NCBI GenBank assembly: GCA_016762995.1
Contig: JAESUT010000173.1
Location: 1 to 11,534, forward strand
Direction: 5' to 3'
DNA from: Gammaproteobacteria bacterium
Lineage (GTDB): Bacteria > Pseudomonadota > Gammaproteobacteria > Pseudomonadales > Pseudohongiellaceae
DNA length: 11,534 bases
Numbering within the stretch: the first letter of the stretch is position 1; each line of letters opens with the position of its first letter. Both the position numbers and the translations under genes were made by a program. The notes beneath the pieces were generated by a model that was not told the origin of the DNA, ran no database searches, and worked only from the letters and a program-made list of their open reading frames with translations. This document shows positions 1 through 7,173 of this stretch, one piece after another.

Positions 1-1824
1 TCTGCCCTGACGGTTGAGGCGTCTATCGATACCGAGGAAGGGGTCGGTAACGCTAGAACTTTCCAAGTTCAGCCCCGCAGTGACCAATATTCCGGGTTGA
101 CCTATTTGGCTCAATCGAAGGCTGCCGTTAAGGCTCAGTCCGTAGCGTTCGCCGTCGCCGATATTACCGTTGGCAGACTGGATTGTTGTTAGTGTTGAAA
201 CGTCGACTCGGTCGATCACGTCCTCGAGGTCGTGGTAGTAGATGTTTGAGCTTATTACACCGTTGTTCTCGTTGAAGCGATACTCGAGGTTTAGGCCGTA
301 GCGCCAAGATTGTTCTTGTCGAAGCTCAGGATTTCCAGCGATAGTATTCTGATCGTCATCGCCTGAATTGGTATTTGCAGTGAAGTCATTGAAACTTAAC
401 TGCGAGACATCTTTCTCAGCGGTCGCACGAAATTGCAGCGAGGGTGTAATGTCAAAGCGGTAGTCCAGCTTCGGCCGGATGAAATCGAAATCACGCTTCT
501 TGCTGACATCTCCAGATTGAGAGATCTCCGATGTTTCCACAATCAAGGTGCTTTCAAGCGACATGCGGTTGTTGATTCTTAAATTATGAATAATGAACGA
601 CTCGTAGCGGAGCTCTTCTACCGTTGCATTTGCGTTGCTTACCTCAGGGAGCCCACCGAAAACCTGAGATGCAGTGCCGGACCCGGATAACAAGCCCAGT
701 TGCAGGGAGGAATCGAGAATCGTTTGTGCGCGCTCTATGCCAACCTCGATATTCTGGCTGCCCGCAAAGGCAAAGGAGTAGGAACTGCGAATAATTCTCT
801 CCTGATAGCGGTTGAAGTTCGCAAGGAATAAGTCCTTCTCGCGAGTTGTGGCACCAATATCGAAGCGCTCGCGCAGGCTGTCGTCTTCTTTCTTGTTTAC
901 TATGAAGAGGGTTTTCCAGCGCGCATTGTTAGCGAAGGTGTGCTCAAAGTCACCACCGATCTCCCAGAACTCACTGCTATGATCGGTGTTATCGAATTGA
1001 ACGGTGTCTTTTCTCGGCATGTCCACAAAGTTGAAAATAGTTCTTTCTTCAATAAAGGGGGCATCTCTGTCTTCGTACTGTGCGTTAATGTGGGCAATAT
1101 CGTTTGCGCCAAATTCATAGCCGAGGTTAGCGCTGAATACCAGAGGCTGTGCATCGGTGGTTGTAACTCGGCTGACATTGTCATTTGGGGTTCCGTCGGC
1201 CAAGAAGCTATTTTCAAATCCTTTACGTCTTTCCCAACGTGGTTCGGACTCGGCGCTGAAAAGGTAGTCCAGTGCGCCGCGTTGCCCTGTGAGAGAGACC
1301 TTTCCGCCGGGCTTTAGCTCGCCGTCATGAAGGTGATCGGCGTTGATCTCGTAGGCGATGGAGGAGCGAGTCTCAGCTTGTATAAGCACGATATTGATGA
1401 CCTGACTGCCACCGCGAACATCCAGTTCGCCGGAGGTGCCACGGATGATCTCAATATATTGAACTTGATTTGCCGGTATTCGGCTGAGCTGGCTGCTGCC
1501 TTCGTTCTCTTTGCCAGTTGTGCGTCTACCATTGATCAGGATTTGGTCGCCACCCAGACCTAAGCCTCGCCGACCCGAGCCACTGGAGCTGCCAGGACCG
1601 CCATTTCCTCCGCCACCACCGCCGCGTGCAGTATTGATGCCTGGAATGCGATCGAGCATATCGTTAACAGAGAAGGGCTCGTACTGAGCGAAAAATTCCG
1701 CGGGGTAGGTAACCGTTGAATCGTTAATCGTGGGCTCGATCGCTAGCGAGGATGTAGAGAATATGGCTGCGCTGAAGAGAAAGGCGATTGAAAGAATACG
1801 ATTCGAGGCTAAGGTACAGCGCAT
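1..1824 (-). CDS. TonB-dependent outer-membrane receptor (C-terminus off the window)
   Basis: The frame is open for 608 codons from an ATG at 1824 to the window edge, so the end of the beta-barrel is missing. A GGAG Shine-Dalgarno site (1831-1834) lies 6 nt before the ATG. Residues 1-28 look like a signal peptide ending in SSLA. A TonB-box-like stretch (STVTYPAEFF, 36-45) follows, then a plug domain: DMLDRIPGIN (55-64), ILINGRRT (95-102), IPANQVQYIEIIRGTSG (116-132) and GGSQVINIVL (138-147). Between the first two plug motifs is a Gly/Ser-rich insert at 68-92. From about 150 on, alternating aromatic and polar segments match an outer-membrane barrel. The family imports scarce large nutrients such as siderophores, cobalamin, glycans or peptides using TonB-ExbBD energy. 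The sequence gives no sure substrate. No ExbBD, TonB or sensor gene is nearby. The receptor family is secure; the ligand is unknown. Confidence 0.93.
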   Translation of the reverse strand, partial: MRCTLASNRILSIAFLFSAAIFSTSSLAIEPTINDSTVTYPAEFFAQYEPFSVNDMLDRIPGINTARGGGGGGNGGPGSSSGSGRRGLGLGGDQILINGRRTTGKENEGSSQLSRIPANQVQYIEIIRGTSGELDVRGGSQVINIVLIQAETRSSIAYEINADHLHDGELKPGGKVSLTGQRGALDYLFSAESEPRWERRKGFENSFLADGTPNDNVSRVTTTDAQPLVFSANLGYEFGANDIAHINAQYEDRDAPFIEERTIFNFVDMPRKDTVQFDNTDHSSEFWEIGGDFEHTFANNARWKTLFIVNKKEDDSLRERFDIGATTREKDLFLANFNRYQERIIRSSYSFAFAGSQNIEVGIERAQTILDSSLQLGLLSGSGTASQVFGGLPEVSNANATVEELRYESFIIHNLRINNRMSLESTLIVETSEISQSGDVSKKRDFDFIRPKLDYRFDITPSLQFRATAEKDVSQLSFNDFTANTNSGDDDQNTIAGNPELRQEQSWRYGLNLEYRFNENNGVISSNIYYHDLEDVIDRVDVSTLTTIQSANGNIGDGERYGLSLNGSLRLSQIGQPGILVTAGLNLESSSVTDPFLGIDRRLNRQGR

Positions 1825-1860
1825 ACAAGACTCCGGAGGATAGTAAATTTACGGCTCTGA

Positions 1861-1893
1861 ATTTCACCCTATGGGGCAAGCCCTAGGCGAAAT
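1861..1893 (-). repeat. Imperfect inverted repeat upstream of the receptor gene
   Basis: The arms begin ATTTC and end GAAAT. Read on the minus strand, a stem of about 13 pairs can form: AUUUC with GAAAU, a G-U and two C-G pairs, then UA with UA and GGG with CCC. It has two single-base bulges and a 5-nt loop. It lies 37-69 bp before the receptor start codon. It could be a leader hairpin in the mRNA or a two-fold operator. There is no T-run after it on the minus strand, so it is not a normal intrinsic terminator. Confidence 0.45.
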
Positions 1894-1985
1894 GGGGCGT
1901 AAGTATGCACACAATCGACCAGCTAAAGAATCGGCTGTAGGGACTTATTTGTGACATTTTGTAATGTGTCTGGATAAGCGCCACT

Positions 1986-2014
1986 TTGCGCTTGTTCTGG
2001 GAATTGAGGATAAT
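1986..2014 (+). promoter_or_regulatory. Candidate sigma-70 promoter for ETF-QO
   Basis: TTGCGC (1986-1991, 3 of 6 consensus bases) and GATAAT (2009-2014, 5 of 6) are separated by 17 bp. Transcription would begin near 2021, giving a leader of about 80 nt before the ATG at 2100. The -35 box is weak, so this rests mainly on the -10 box and the spacing. Confidence 0.4.
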
Positions 2015-2088
2015 GGTGACCTGCGAACGAAGTGGGCCCTGGAGAGAGTATTGGAGCCGGCTGAGAAATCCAAATAGCTTAGTAGATC

Positions 2089-2093
2089 AGAGG
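2089..2093 (+). promoter_or_regulatory. Ribosome binding site fixing the ETF-QO start
   Basis: AGAGG ends 6 nt before the ATG at 2100. The frame stays open upstream to a TTG at 1986, but that stretch contains the promoter-like sequence and does not resemble the family. This site therefore supports the ATG at 2100 as the start. Confidence 0.7.
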
Positions 2094-2099
2094 TTTAAG

Positions 2100-3758
2100 A
2101 TGCAACGTGAATCCATGGAAGTCGATGTAGTCATTGTAGGTGGTGGGCCAGCAGGGTTGTCCACGGCGTGTCGATTGTTGCAGATGGCGAAGGAGGCCGG
2201 GACTGAGCTTTCGGTCTGCGTGCTAGAGAAGGGCTCAGAAGTAGGTGCCCACATTCTATCGGGCGCTGTATTTGAGCCTTCGGCACTCAATGAATTGTTT
2301 CCAGACTGGAAGGAAAGAGGGGCTCCTCTGAATACAGCGGTAACCGGGGACGACGTCTATTATCTGCCCTCGGCGCAGAAGTCTTTCAAGTTCCCGGGGC
2401 TGTTTGTGCCGAGACCCATGCACAACGATGGCAACTACATTATTTCCTTAGGCAATCTATGCCGCTGGCTAGCGGAACAGGCGATGGAGTTAGGCGCTGA
2501 AGTTTTTCCGGGCTTTGCCGCTGCAGAAATTCTCTACAATGAAGACGGCAGTGTAAAAGGCGTCGCGACTGGAGACATGGGCATCGATGCCAATGGTGAG
2601 CAGAAGCCTTCCTTTGAGCCCGGGTTTGAGTTTCATGCAAAGTACACGATTTTGGCCGAGGGTTGTCGCGGCCACTTGGGCAAAGAATTAATCAGCAAAT
2701 TTCAACTCGACAAAGATAGCGATCCACAGCACTACGGGCTCGGTCTCAAGGAAGTTTGGGAAATTCCCGAGGCGCAACACAAGGAAGGCTTGGTTGTGCA
2801 TACGGCAGGCTATCCTATGATAAAAGACAGCTTTGCCGCGACTAGCGGTGGATTCCTGTACCACCTAGAGGGTAATCAGGTATCTCTGGGCCTCATCGTG
2901 GACCTCGGATATACCAATCCACACATTAGTCCCTTCGATGAATTTCAAAAATTCAAGCAACACCCAGTCATCAAGCAAACTATAAAAGGCGGTAAGAGAC
3001 TAAGCTATGGTGCTAGAGCGCTTGTAAAGGGTGGATTGAGCTCCTTGCCGAAGATGACATTTCCTGGCGGTCTGCTCATCGGTTGCGATGCGGGTACGAT
3101 GAACGCAGCCAAAATAAAGGGAAGCCATACTGCAATGAAGTCTGGGATCATCGCGGCAGAAACATTGTTCGCTGCGTTGAGTGAGGGGTCGACTGAGAAA
3201 GAGCTAGTTGATTACTCGGTGCGTTTTGCAAATTCTGATTTGCATGATGAATTACACAAGACACGCAACTTTAGCGCGGGCTTTCACAAGTTCGGATTTT
3301 GGCTGGGCAGTGCACTCACGTTTATTGAGCAAAATATTTTCTTCGGCAAGTTTCCACTGACTTTTCATGATAAGTCACATGACTACGCGCAGATGAAACC
3401 AGCGGCAGAGAGTCCGAAGATTGCGTATCCAAAAGCGGATGGCGAGATTAGCTTTGATAAGTTGTCTTCGGTGTTTCTCTCAAACACGAATCACGCAGAA
3501 GACCAGCCCTGCCATCTACAATTAAAAGACTCTTCTATCCCCATCAAACACAATTTACCGCTGTATGATGAGCCAGCACAGCGCTATTGCCCCGCCGGCG
3601 TGTATGAGGTCGTTGAAGACGCGGATGGGAGTAAGAAGTTTCAGATAAATGCGCAGAACTGTGTGCATTGTAAAACCTGTGATATCAAAGACCCTTCGCA
3701 GAATATCCACTGGGTAGTGCCAGAAGGAAGCGGCGGCCCGAATTATCCGGCGATGTAA
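2100..3758 (+). CDS. Electron transfer flavoprotein-ubiquinone oxidoreductase (ETF-QO)
   Basis: This inner-membrane-associated enzyme takes electrons from reduced ETF, which collects them from acyl-CoA and other flavin dehydrogenases, and reduces ubiquinone. From the ATG at 2100 it is 552 residues, the usual bacterial size. The N-terminus carries the FAD dinucleotide-binding motif VVIVGGGPAGLS (10-21, glycines 14, 16 and 19) with an acidic residue at the end of the next strand (E43). The segments GAHILSGAVFEP and NYIISLGNLCRWLAEQA are highly typical of the family. The C-terminus holds all four [4Fe-4S] cysteines: C497 in CPAGVYEV, then C521, C524 and C527 in CVHCKTCDIKDP. It appears to be a single-gene unit, divergent from the receptor, with no etfAB in the window. 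The 38-codon open extension back to a TTG at 1986 is rejected. The sequence looks intact and functional. Confidence 0.97.
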   Translation: MQRESMEVDVVIVGGGPAGLSTACRLLQMAKEAGTELSVCVLEKGSEVGAHILSGAVFEPSALNELFPDWKERGAPLNTAVTGDDVYYLPSAQKSFKFPGLFVPRPMHNDGNYIISLGNLCRWLAEQAMELGAEVFPGFAAAEILYNEDGSVKGVATGDMGIDANGEQKPSFEPGFEFHAKYTILAEGCRGHLGKELISKFQLDKDSDPQHYGLGLKEVWEIPEAQHKEGLVVHTAGYPMIKDSFAATSGGFLYHLEGNQVSLGLIVDLGYTNPHISPFDEFQKFKQHPVIKQTIKGGKRLSYGARALVKGGLSSLPKMTFPGGLLIGCDAGTMNAAKIKGSHTAMKSGIIAAETLFAALSEGSTEKELVDYSVRFANSDLHDELHKTRNFSAGFHKFGFWLGSALTFIEQNIFFGKFPLTFHDKSHDYAQMKPAAESPKIAYPKADGEISFDKLSSVFLSNTNHAEDQPCHLQLKDSSIPIKHNLPLYDEPAQRYCPAGVYEVVEDADGSKKFQINAQNCVHCKTCDIKDPSQNIHWVVPEGSGGPNYPAM

Positions 3759-3882
3759 CCCTTTCATAGAGTAGCCCTCTCATCGGGGGGGCGGGGTGCC
3801 TTCGCGGTTTTTCTTTAAGCCCCAAGCTTCGCCATGCTAAAGTAATGCACTGGAATTTTTTTCGTTAGTCTGGTGCATTCAC

Positions 3883-4340
3883 ATGTTTCCTCAACTATCA
3901 GTGATTCCTCCATATCTGCTGCTGATGTTCAGCATGGCGCTGCCGTTTTTTTCATCTTTGAGTGTTTGCCCAAGAACAGACGCTCAAAGATCGCTGGATC
4001 GAAGTACGCAGTAATAGTTTTCAACTCTACAGTCAGAAATCTACTAGGCAGGCAAGTCGATTTGCAAATAAGTTGGAAATATGGCGTCAAGTCGCCTCTT
4101 TACAATTTCTGGAGTAGGTAGTTTCCCTAAGGAAAGTATTCCTAACTTGGTTTACCTGTTCGATGATGTAGAGACATTGCAAACATTTGTCGCTACGGAT
4201 GATTCCGCTTTTTTCTCCCCCACTCCTCGCGCAAATTATTTAGCCTTCTCTTTAATGATGATGCCTTAGCGTCGCCCAGGCTTATTCAGATCGCGAATCT
4301 AAAATCCAGCGCCCTGCTGCACTATTATTTGCTAAACAGT
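3883..4340 (+). pseudogene. Decayed secreted-protein gene with three frameshifts
   Basis: The pieces join across three frames. An ATG at 3883 opens a signal-peptide-like stretch (IPPYLLLMFSMALPFFSSLS). One surplus base near 3965-3967 moves reading to the next frame (3962-4114), which reads VFAQEQTLKDRWIEVRSNSF onward and includes RFANKLEIWRQVASLQFL. A missing base near 4111 returns it to the first frame (about 4111-4266): GVGSFPKESIPNLVYLFDD, then SPTPRANYLAFS. A further missing base near 4250 leads to FNDDALASPRLIQIANLKS. The WIEVRS...LYS...LE.WR pattern resembles the N-terminal part of secreted TPR or putative peptidase proteins with WxxVxSxxF starts; this is a recollection of the pattern, not a search result. 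No downstream domain survives, and reading is ambiguous after about 4270, so the right end is approximate. Neighbouring genes are intact over kilobases, so decay is likelier than poor sequence quality. No clear ribosome binding site precedes 3883. Confidence 0.72.
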
Positions 4341-4560
4341 CAGAGGCCTGCAGGATCGATTCAGGCCGACTTCCTGCTCGAGGCAGAACTGCTTGGCGGC
4401 CGACCCTTTGAGGGGGCTTCCTTGGCGTCGGCGCGCGGCTCGCCGGTATCGCAGCGAAGTAAGCGAACTCGCCTTCCTCGTCGAACGCGCACGCAGGAAA
4501 AGCACCTCCTTGGTTGCCGGTGACGGGAACAGAGGTGATAGTTCTCTGGCGCGTAGGGAG
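4341..4560. repeat. GC-rich segment, candidate dispersed repeat or insert
   Basis: Positions 4381-4560 are 64% G+C by hand count, while 4561-4620 is 43% and the pseudogene side is about 40%. All three plus-strand frames and at least one minus frame stay open over much of it, giving arginine-rich nonsense-like peptides such as RRRAARRYRS. It contains short inverted repeats (GGCCTG/CAGGCC near 4345-4367; TTCCT/AGGAA near 4473-4497). It separates the broken gene from the next intact frame. No transposase, clear terminal repeats or target duplication are visible, so the edges and nature are inferred. Confidence 0.4.
4555..4560 (+). promoter_or_regulatory. Ribosome binding site selecting the GTG start at 4567
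   Basis: AGGGAG is followed by a 6-nt spacer and an in-frame GTG at 4567. It lies at the end of the GC-rich segment and is the best translation signal for the next gene. The longer frame from a TTG at 4393 has no comparable site. Confidence 0.55.
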
Positions 4561-4566
4561 CCTTCG

Positions 4567-5313
4567 GTGTTTCTGAAAGAAACTCTAGGCGATGAATTCA
4601 ATCAATCTACGATTGAGGCGATTATCGTATCTGGTGGCGTGGCCTTAGGGGAGGTTGCTAGTCTGGATTTCGCTCCGGCGGATCTAATTTTTGATGGTGA
4701 GGAGTTGATCCTAGTAGATAAGATTGGGAAAAGCTGGCGGTTGCCGAAGATTGGCTTGGCAGATGTGAAAGCCTTGTTTGATTATGTGGCTAGATCAGAA
4801 GCGATTAACTCCGATGCAATCGTCGATATAGATGGCGAGGGACGGGTGCGAATCCCCTCGGCACTGCGTGATACCGATGTGGGGTTTGCGATCATGCAAG
4901 CCGATACGCAGCCGCTAGCATTCGTGCCAAATTTACCGGTTACGAAGAGTGTGATTACCGATAGTGGGGTAAACTGGCAGAGTATCGCCATGGATGAGCC
5001 GCTGCAGTTTGAGGTGCGGTTTCTCTCTGCCGACAATATGCGTATTGCTCAAACCCGCGTGGCGCTGGACTATGACTATGCTTCAAAGAAGGAAAATTCA
5101 GAATATTCAGATAGTTGGGGTAGATACGTGGCTCAATTGGACGAGAATCTAGATTATTCCGGTCTAGGTCAAAGGTTGGTGAGAGTGGCCACCTATGCAG
5201 GCTGGGTAGGCTTATTCCGGCGCTTGCAGGAAGACCAAGTGAGTTTTTTGCGTGGTCGTTATGAATTCATGAAAATAGATAAAATGGGTGCGAGAACACC
5301 TAGGCGTTATTAA
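4567..5313 (+). CDS. Unrecognised 248-residue protein, partner of the downstream lipoprotein
   Basis: I do not recognise the family. The frame is open from a TTG at 4393 (306 codons), but the first 58 codons are the arginine-rich product of the GC-rich segment. The GTG at 4567, with a good ribosome binding site, gives 248 residues. The protein is mixed and rather acidic in the middle (DAIVDIDGEGRVRIPSAL, then PLAFVPNLPVTKSVI). It has an FEVRFLSADNMRIAQTRV stretch, and a basic, aromatic C-terminus with YAGWVGLFRRLQED and GRYEFMKIDKMGARTP. No membrane helix or signal peptide is visible. Its TAA is followed 5 nt later by the next ATG, so translation is probably coupled and the two proteins probably work together. 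Because the partner is a lipoprotein, the absence of an export signal is odd and could mean that the original 5' end was lost to the GC-rich segment. Codon use after 4567 looks normal for the window. Confidence 0.7.
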   Translation: MFLKETLGDEFNQSTIEAIIVSGGVALGEVASLDFAPADLIFDGEELILVDKIGKSWRLPKIGLADVKALFDYVARSEAINSDAIVDIDGEGRVRIPSALRDTDVGFAIMQADTQPLAFVPNLPVTKSVITDSGVNWQSIAMDEPLQFEVRFLSADNMRIAQTRVALDYDYASKKENSEYSDSWGRYVAQLDENLDYSGLGQRLVRVATYAGWVGLFRRLQEDQVSFLRGRYEFMKIDKMGARTPRRY

Positions 5314-5318
5314 TCATT

Positions 5319-6539
5319 ATGAGCAAGATTATGAAATTCGTATTTCTGAACTCCAGAGGGTTCGCAGTAGCTGCGTTGTCTGCGGTTCTATTGGGCTGCG
5401 TCGGTATTGATATCGATACGCAGTTTTCTCGAGATGAAAATATCCACGCGGCGATAATCGATCAAAGTTCAGACCGCTACCCCGAAATTGATCCCCTTTA
5501 TATTTCGGATGAAGTGAAGCAGTTCATTGATTCCTATATCCAACCTAGAGACGGAGAGGAAACACGGGTAGATAAATTGCAAGATCTCCTCTATGGCGAA
5601 GATTTTCTGCATATTCAATATTCAAGTGAGCGGACTCACACGGCAATGGAAGCCTATTACGCGCGAGAAGGAAATTGCCTAGGAGTTATGAATTTGTACA
5701 TAGCGATGGCGCGCTATGTAGGTTTGGATGCAAATTTTCAAACAGTTGAGGTGCAGCCTAGCTGGGACCTTCGTGGCGATTTGCTAGTGCTTAGCCAGCA
5801 TATTAATGCCAGCGGCAAGATTAGCGCACGCCGAACCTATGTTGTCGATTTCACGCCTGAGATATCACTGCAACAACTCACCTCGAATGTTGTGTCGGAT
5901 AGGGTCGCACGTTCTCTGTATTTCAATAACTTGGGTGTTGAAGAACTTCTTGAGGGTAACTACGAGGGCGCTCTTGTCTATTTCAAGAACGCGCTTTACT
6001 TGAATGAAGATTCATCTATTGCCTGGAATAATATAGGCAGTAACTACAATCGATTGGGCAATGTAGGGTTTGCGGAGTACGCCTATCGCATGGCATTTAG
6101 TCTCGACGACAACAATGCAACAGCGATAAACAATCTTGCCAAATACTATCGCCGTTCTGGAAATTTTAGTCTAGCTGCAGAATATACAGAGGCTATAGAG
6201 CGTTTCAATAATAGGAATCCTTACTACCATTTTGCACAAGGAAGTGTGGAATTTGACGCTGGAAATTTCGATGAGGCACGCAGATCTTTTCGAAAAGCAG
6301 TACGTCTAAAAGGAGAAGAACCAAATTTCTACTACGCCCTTGCTGGTACCTATCTTCGGTTGGGAAATGAATCTGAGGCGAAGCGCTGGTCGGACACGGC
6401 TGGTAGAATATTGGCACTGTATGACAATATCTATCAGCCGAGTAATAACAAGGTAAAAATTATCGATTCGGCCTCTATCCTGCGTGACTCAAGCTACGGT
6501 ATAAGTATATATCCGCCGGGGACTAGAAGGAATAATTAG
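5319..6539 (+). CDS. Lipoprotein with transglutaminase-like domain and TPR repeats
   Basis: This is a 406-residue protein. The N-terminus is a lipoprotein signal (AALSAVLLGC, lipobox cysteine C27). The next residues (VGIDIDTQF) lack Asp right after the Cys, so outer-membrane sorting is plausible. Residues about 100-180 look like a transglutaminase/cysteine-protease-like core: EGNCLGVMNLYIAMARYVGL with C120, then H161 in LSQHINASG and D177 in YVVDFTPE, in the usual Cys-His-Asp order. Residues about 195-365 hold roughly four to five TPR-type repeats, for example FNNLGVEELLEGNYEGALVY and WNNIGSNYNRLGNVGFAEYA. The family fold suggests peptide or amide chemistry, or a non-catalytic binding role, in the periplasm; the substrate is unknown. 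It starts 5 nt after the preceding stop. An ATG at 5331, with a GAG 7 nt upstream, is an alternative start that removes four residues and keeps the lipoprotein signal. Confidence 0.85.
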   Translation: MSKIMKFVFLNSRGFAVAALSAVLLGCVGIDIDTQFSRDENIHAAIIDQSSDRYPEIDPLYISDEVKQFIDSYIQPRDGEETRVDKLQDLLYGEDFLHIQYSSERTHTAMEAYYAREGNCLGVMNLYIAMARYVGLDANFQTVEVQPSWDLRGDLLVLSQHINASGKISARRTYVVDFTPEISLQQLTSNVVSDRVARSLYFNNLGVEELLEGNYEGALVYFKNALYLNEDSSIAWNNIGSNYNRLGNVGFAEYAYRMAFSLDDNNATAINNLAKYYRRSGNFSLAAEYTEAIERFNNRNPYYHFAQGSVEFDAGNFDEARRSFRKAVRLKGEEPNFYYALAGTYLRLGNESEAKRWSDTAGRILALYDNIYQPSNNKVKIIDSASILRDSSYGISIYPPGTRRNN

Positions 6540-6565
6540 CCATTGCCGGTCGCTGGGTTGTTGTC

Positions 6566-7147
6566 TCAGTTCAGGTCTGCATCTTGCCAGTAACGGGTAC
6601 CCTTAATGGTTGCTTGCAGAGCTAAGCCACTTTGGGTCATTTGATAGACCGTTACATTATCCAGAATTGCCTCTCCGCTCACAGAGCCGCCTAAATCTCC
6701 GGCTTTTGCTGCCGCATCGGCCTGCCCACCAACCGATATACCTACGTCCATGAAGCGTTCCAGCGCATCATTGTTGTGGAAGACGAAGACGGCGCGAAAA
6801 TCTTTTACGCCTGCACCGATGCCGATGCCAACCTCACCCATGCGCATGTAGGTATCGCTGCCGTTGGATCGAACTACACCGATGCCACCACCGAAGCTGG
6901 CGAAAATAAGATTTATATTGGCGTTGGAAAATACCGCATAGCCGCTCGCACTCTCTATCTGCGCTCTCGTGTCTGGCTTAATTGAATAGAGCTCCGTGAG
7001 TACTTCCTGGCGCATCTCTTGAATGGCTTGTCTGCGCTCGCTAGGTGTTCCTCGAGTCATGCCTGTAGCCGTGCAAGAGGCTAGTAACAGCAGCAACAAC
7101 GCTGAGGCGATAAGTCTGGCGAAAGTTGTGCCTGTATTAATATTCAT
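6566..7147 (-). CDS. SYLF/Ysc84-type lipoprotein
   Basis: This is a 193-residue protein. LIASALLLLLLASC is a lipoprotein signal with C25 as the lipidated residue; T26 after it fits outer-membrane retention. The mature part matches the SYLF (Ysc84-like) lipid-binding domain: SGYAVFSN (68-75), a glycine-rich FGGGIGVV (85-92), VGIGIGAGVKDFRAVFVF (106-123), a central Ala/Gly region (134-160) and TQSGLALQATIKGTRYW at the C-terminus. SYLF domains bind phosphoinositides in eukaryotes; in bacteria the role is poorly defined and usually assigned to the envelope. A GGAG site lies 8 nt before the ATG. The gene follows the acyl-CoA synthetase by 26 bp on the same strand and is probably cotranscribed with it. 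It converges with the TPR lipoprotein gene, leaving only 26 bp and no clear terminator hairpin. Confidence 0.88.
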   Translation of the reverse strand: MNINTGTTFARLIASALLLLLLASCTATGMTRGTPSERRQAIQEMRQEVLTELYSIKPDTRAQIESASGYAVFSNANINLIFASFGGGIGVVRSNGSDTYMRMGEVGIGIGAGVKDFRAVFVFHNNDALERFMDVGISVGGQADAAAKAGDLGGSVSGEAILDNVTVYQMTQSGLALQATIKGTRYWQDADLN

Positions 7148-7173
7148 GCTTACTTCTCCAATATAGAGGTACT

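Noticed and set aside
900..1563. Several small open frames on both strands at 900-1563
   Set aside because: They are shadows of the receptor gene, which has a complete coherent translation here on the minus strand.
1986..2099. N-terminal extension of ETF-QO from a TTG at 1986
   Set aside because: It has no ribosome binding site, overlaps promoter-like boxes, and does not resemble the family; the ATG at 2100 has a good site.
3774..3815. Possible terminator after ETF-QO (GCCCTC/GGGGGC, then a G-run and TTTTT)
   Set aside because: The stem is short with a wobble pair, and the T-run is too far from it and preceded by a different sequence. The run of seven G plus four G lacks the four tracts needed for a G-quadruplex.
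3873..4121. 82-codon open frame over the broken gene
   Set aside because: It lies in the frame that carries none of the coherent protein segments, so it is an accidental frame.
4332..4601. Minus-strand 89-codon open frame across the GC-rich segment
   Set aside because: It is arginine-rich, has no recognisable motif, and is open mainly because the segment is GC-rich; it overlaps the start of the plus-strand gene.
6540..6565. Shared terminator between the converging genes
   Set aside because: The 26-bp gap has no clear hairpin with a T-run on either strand.
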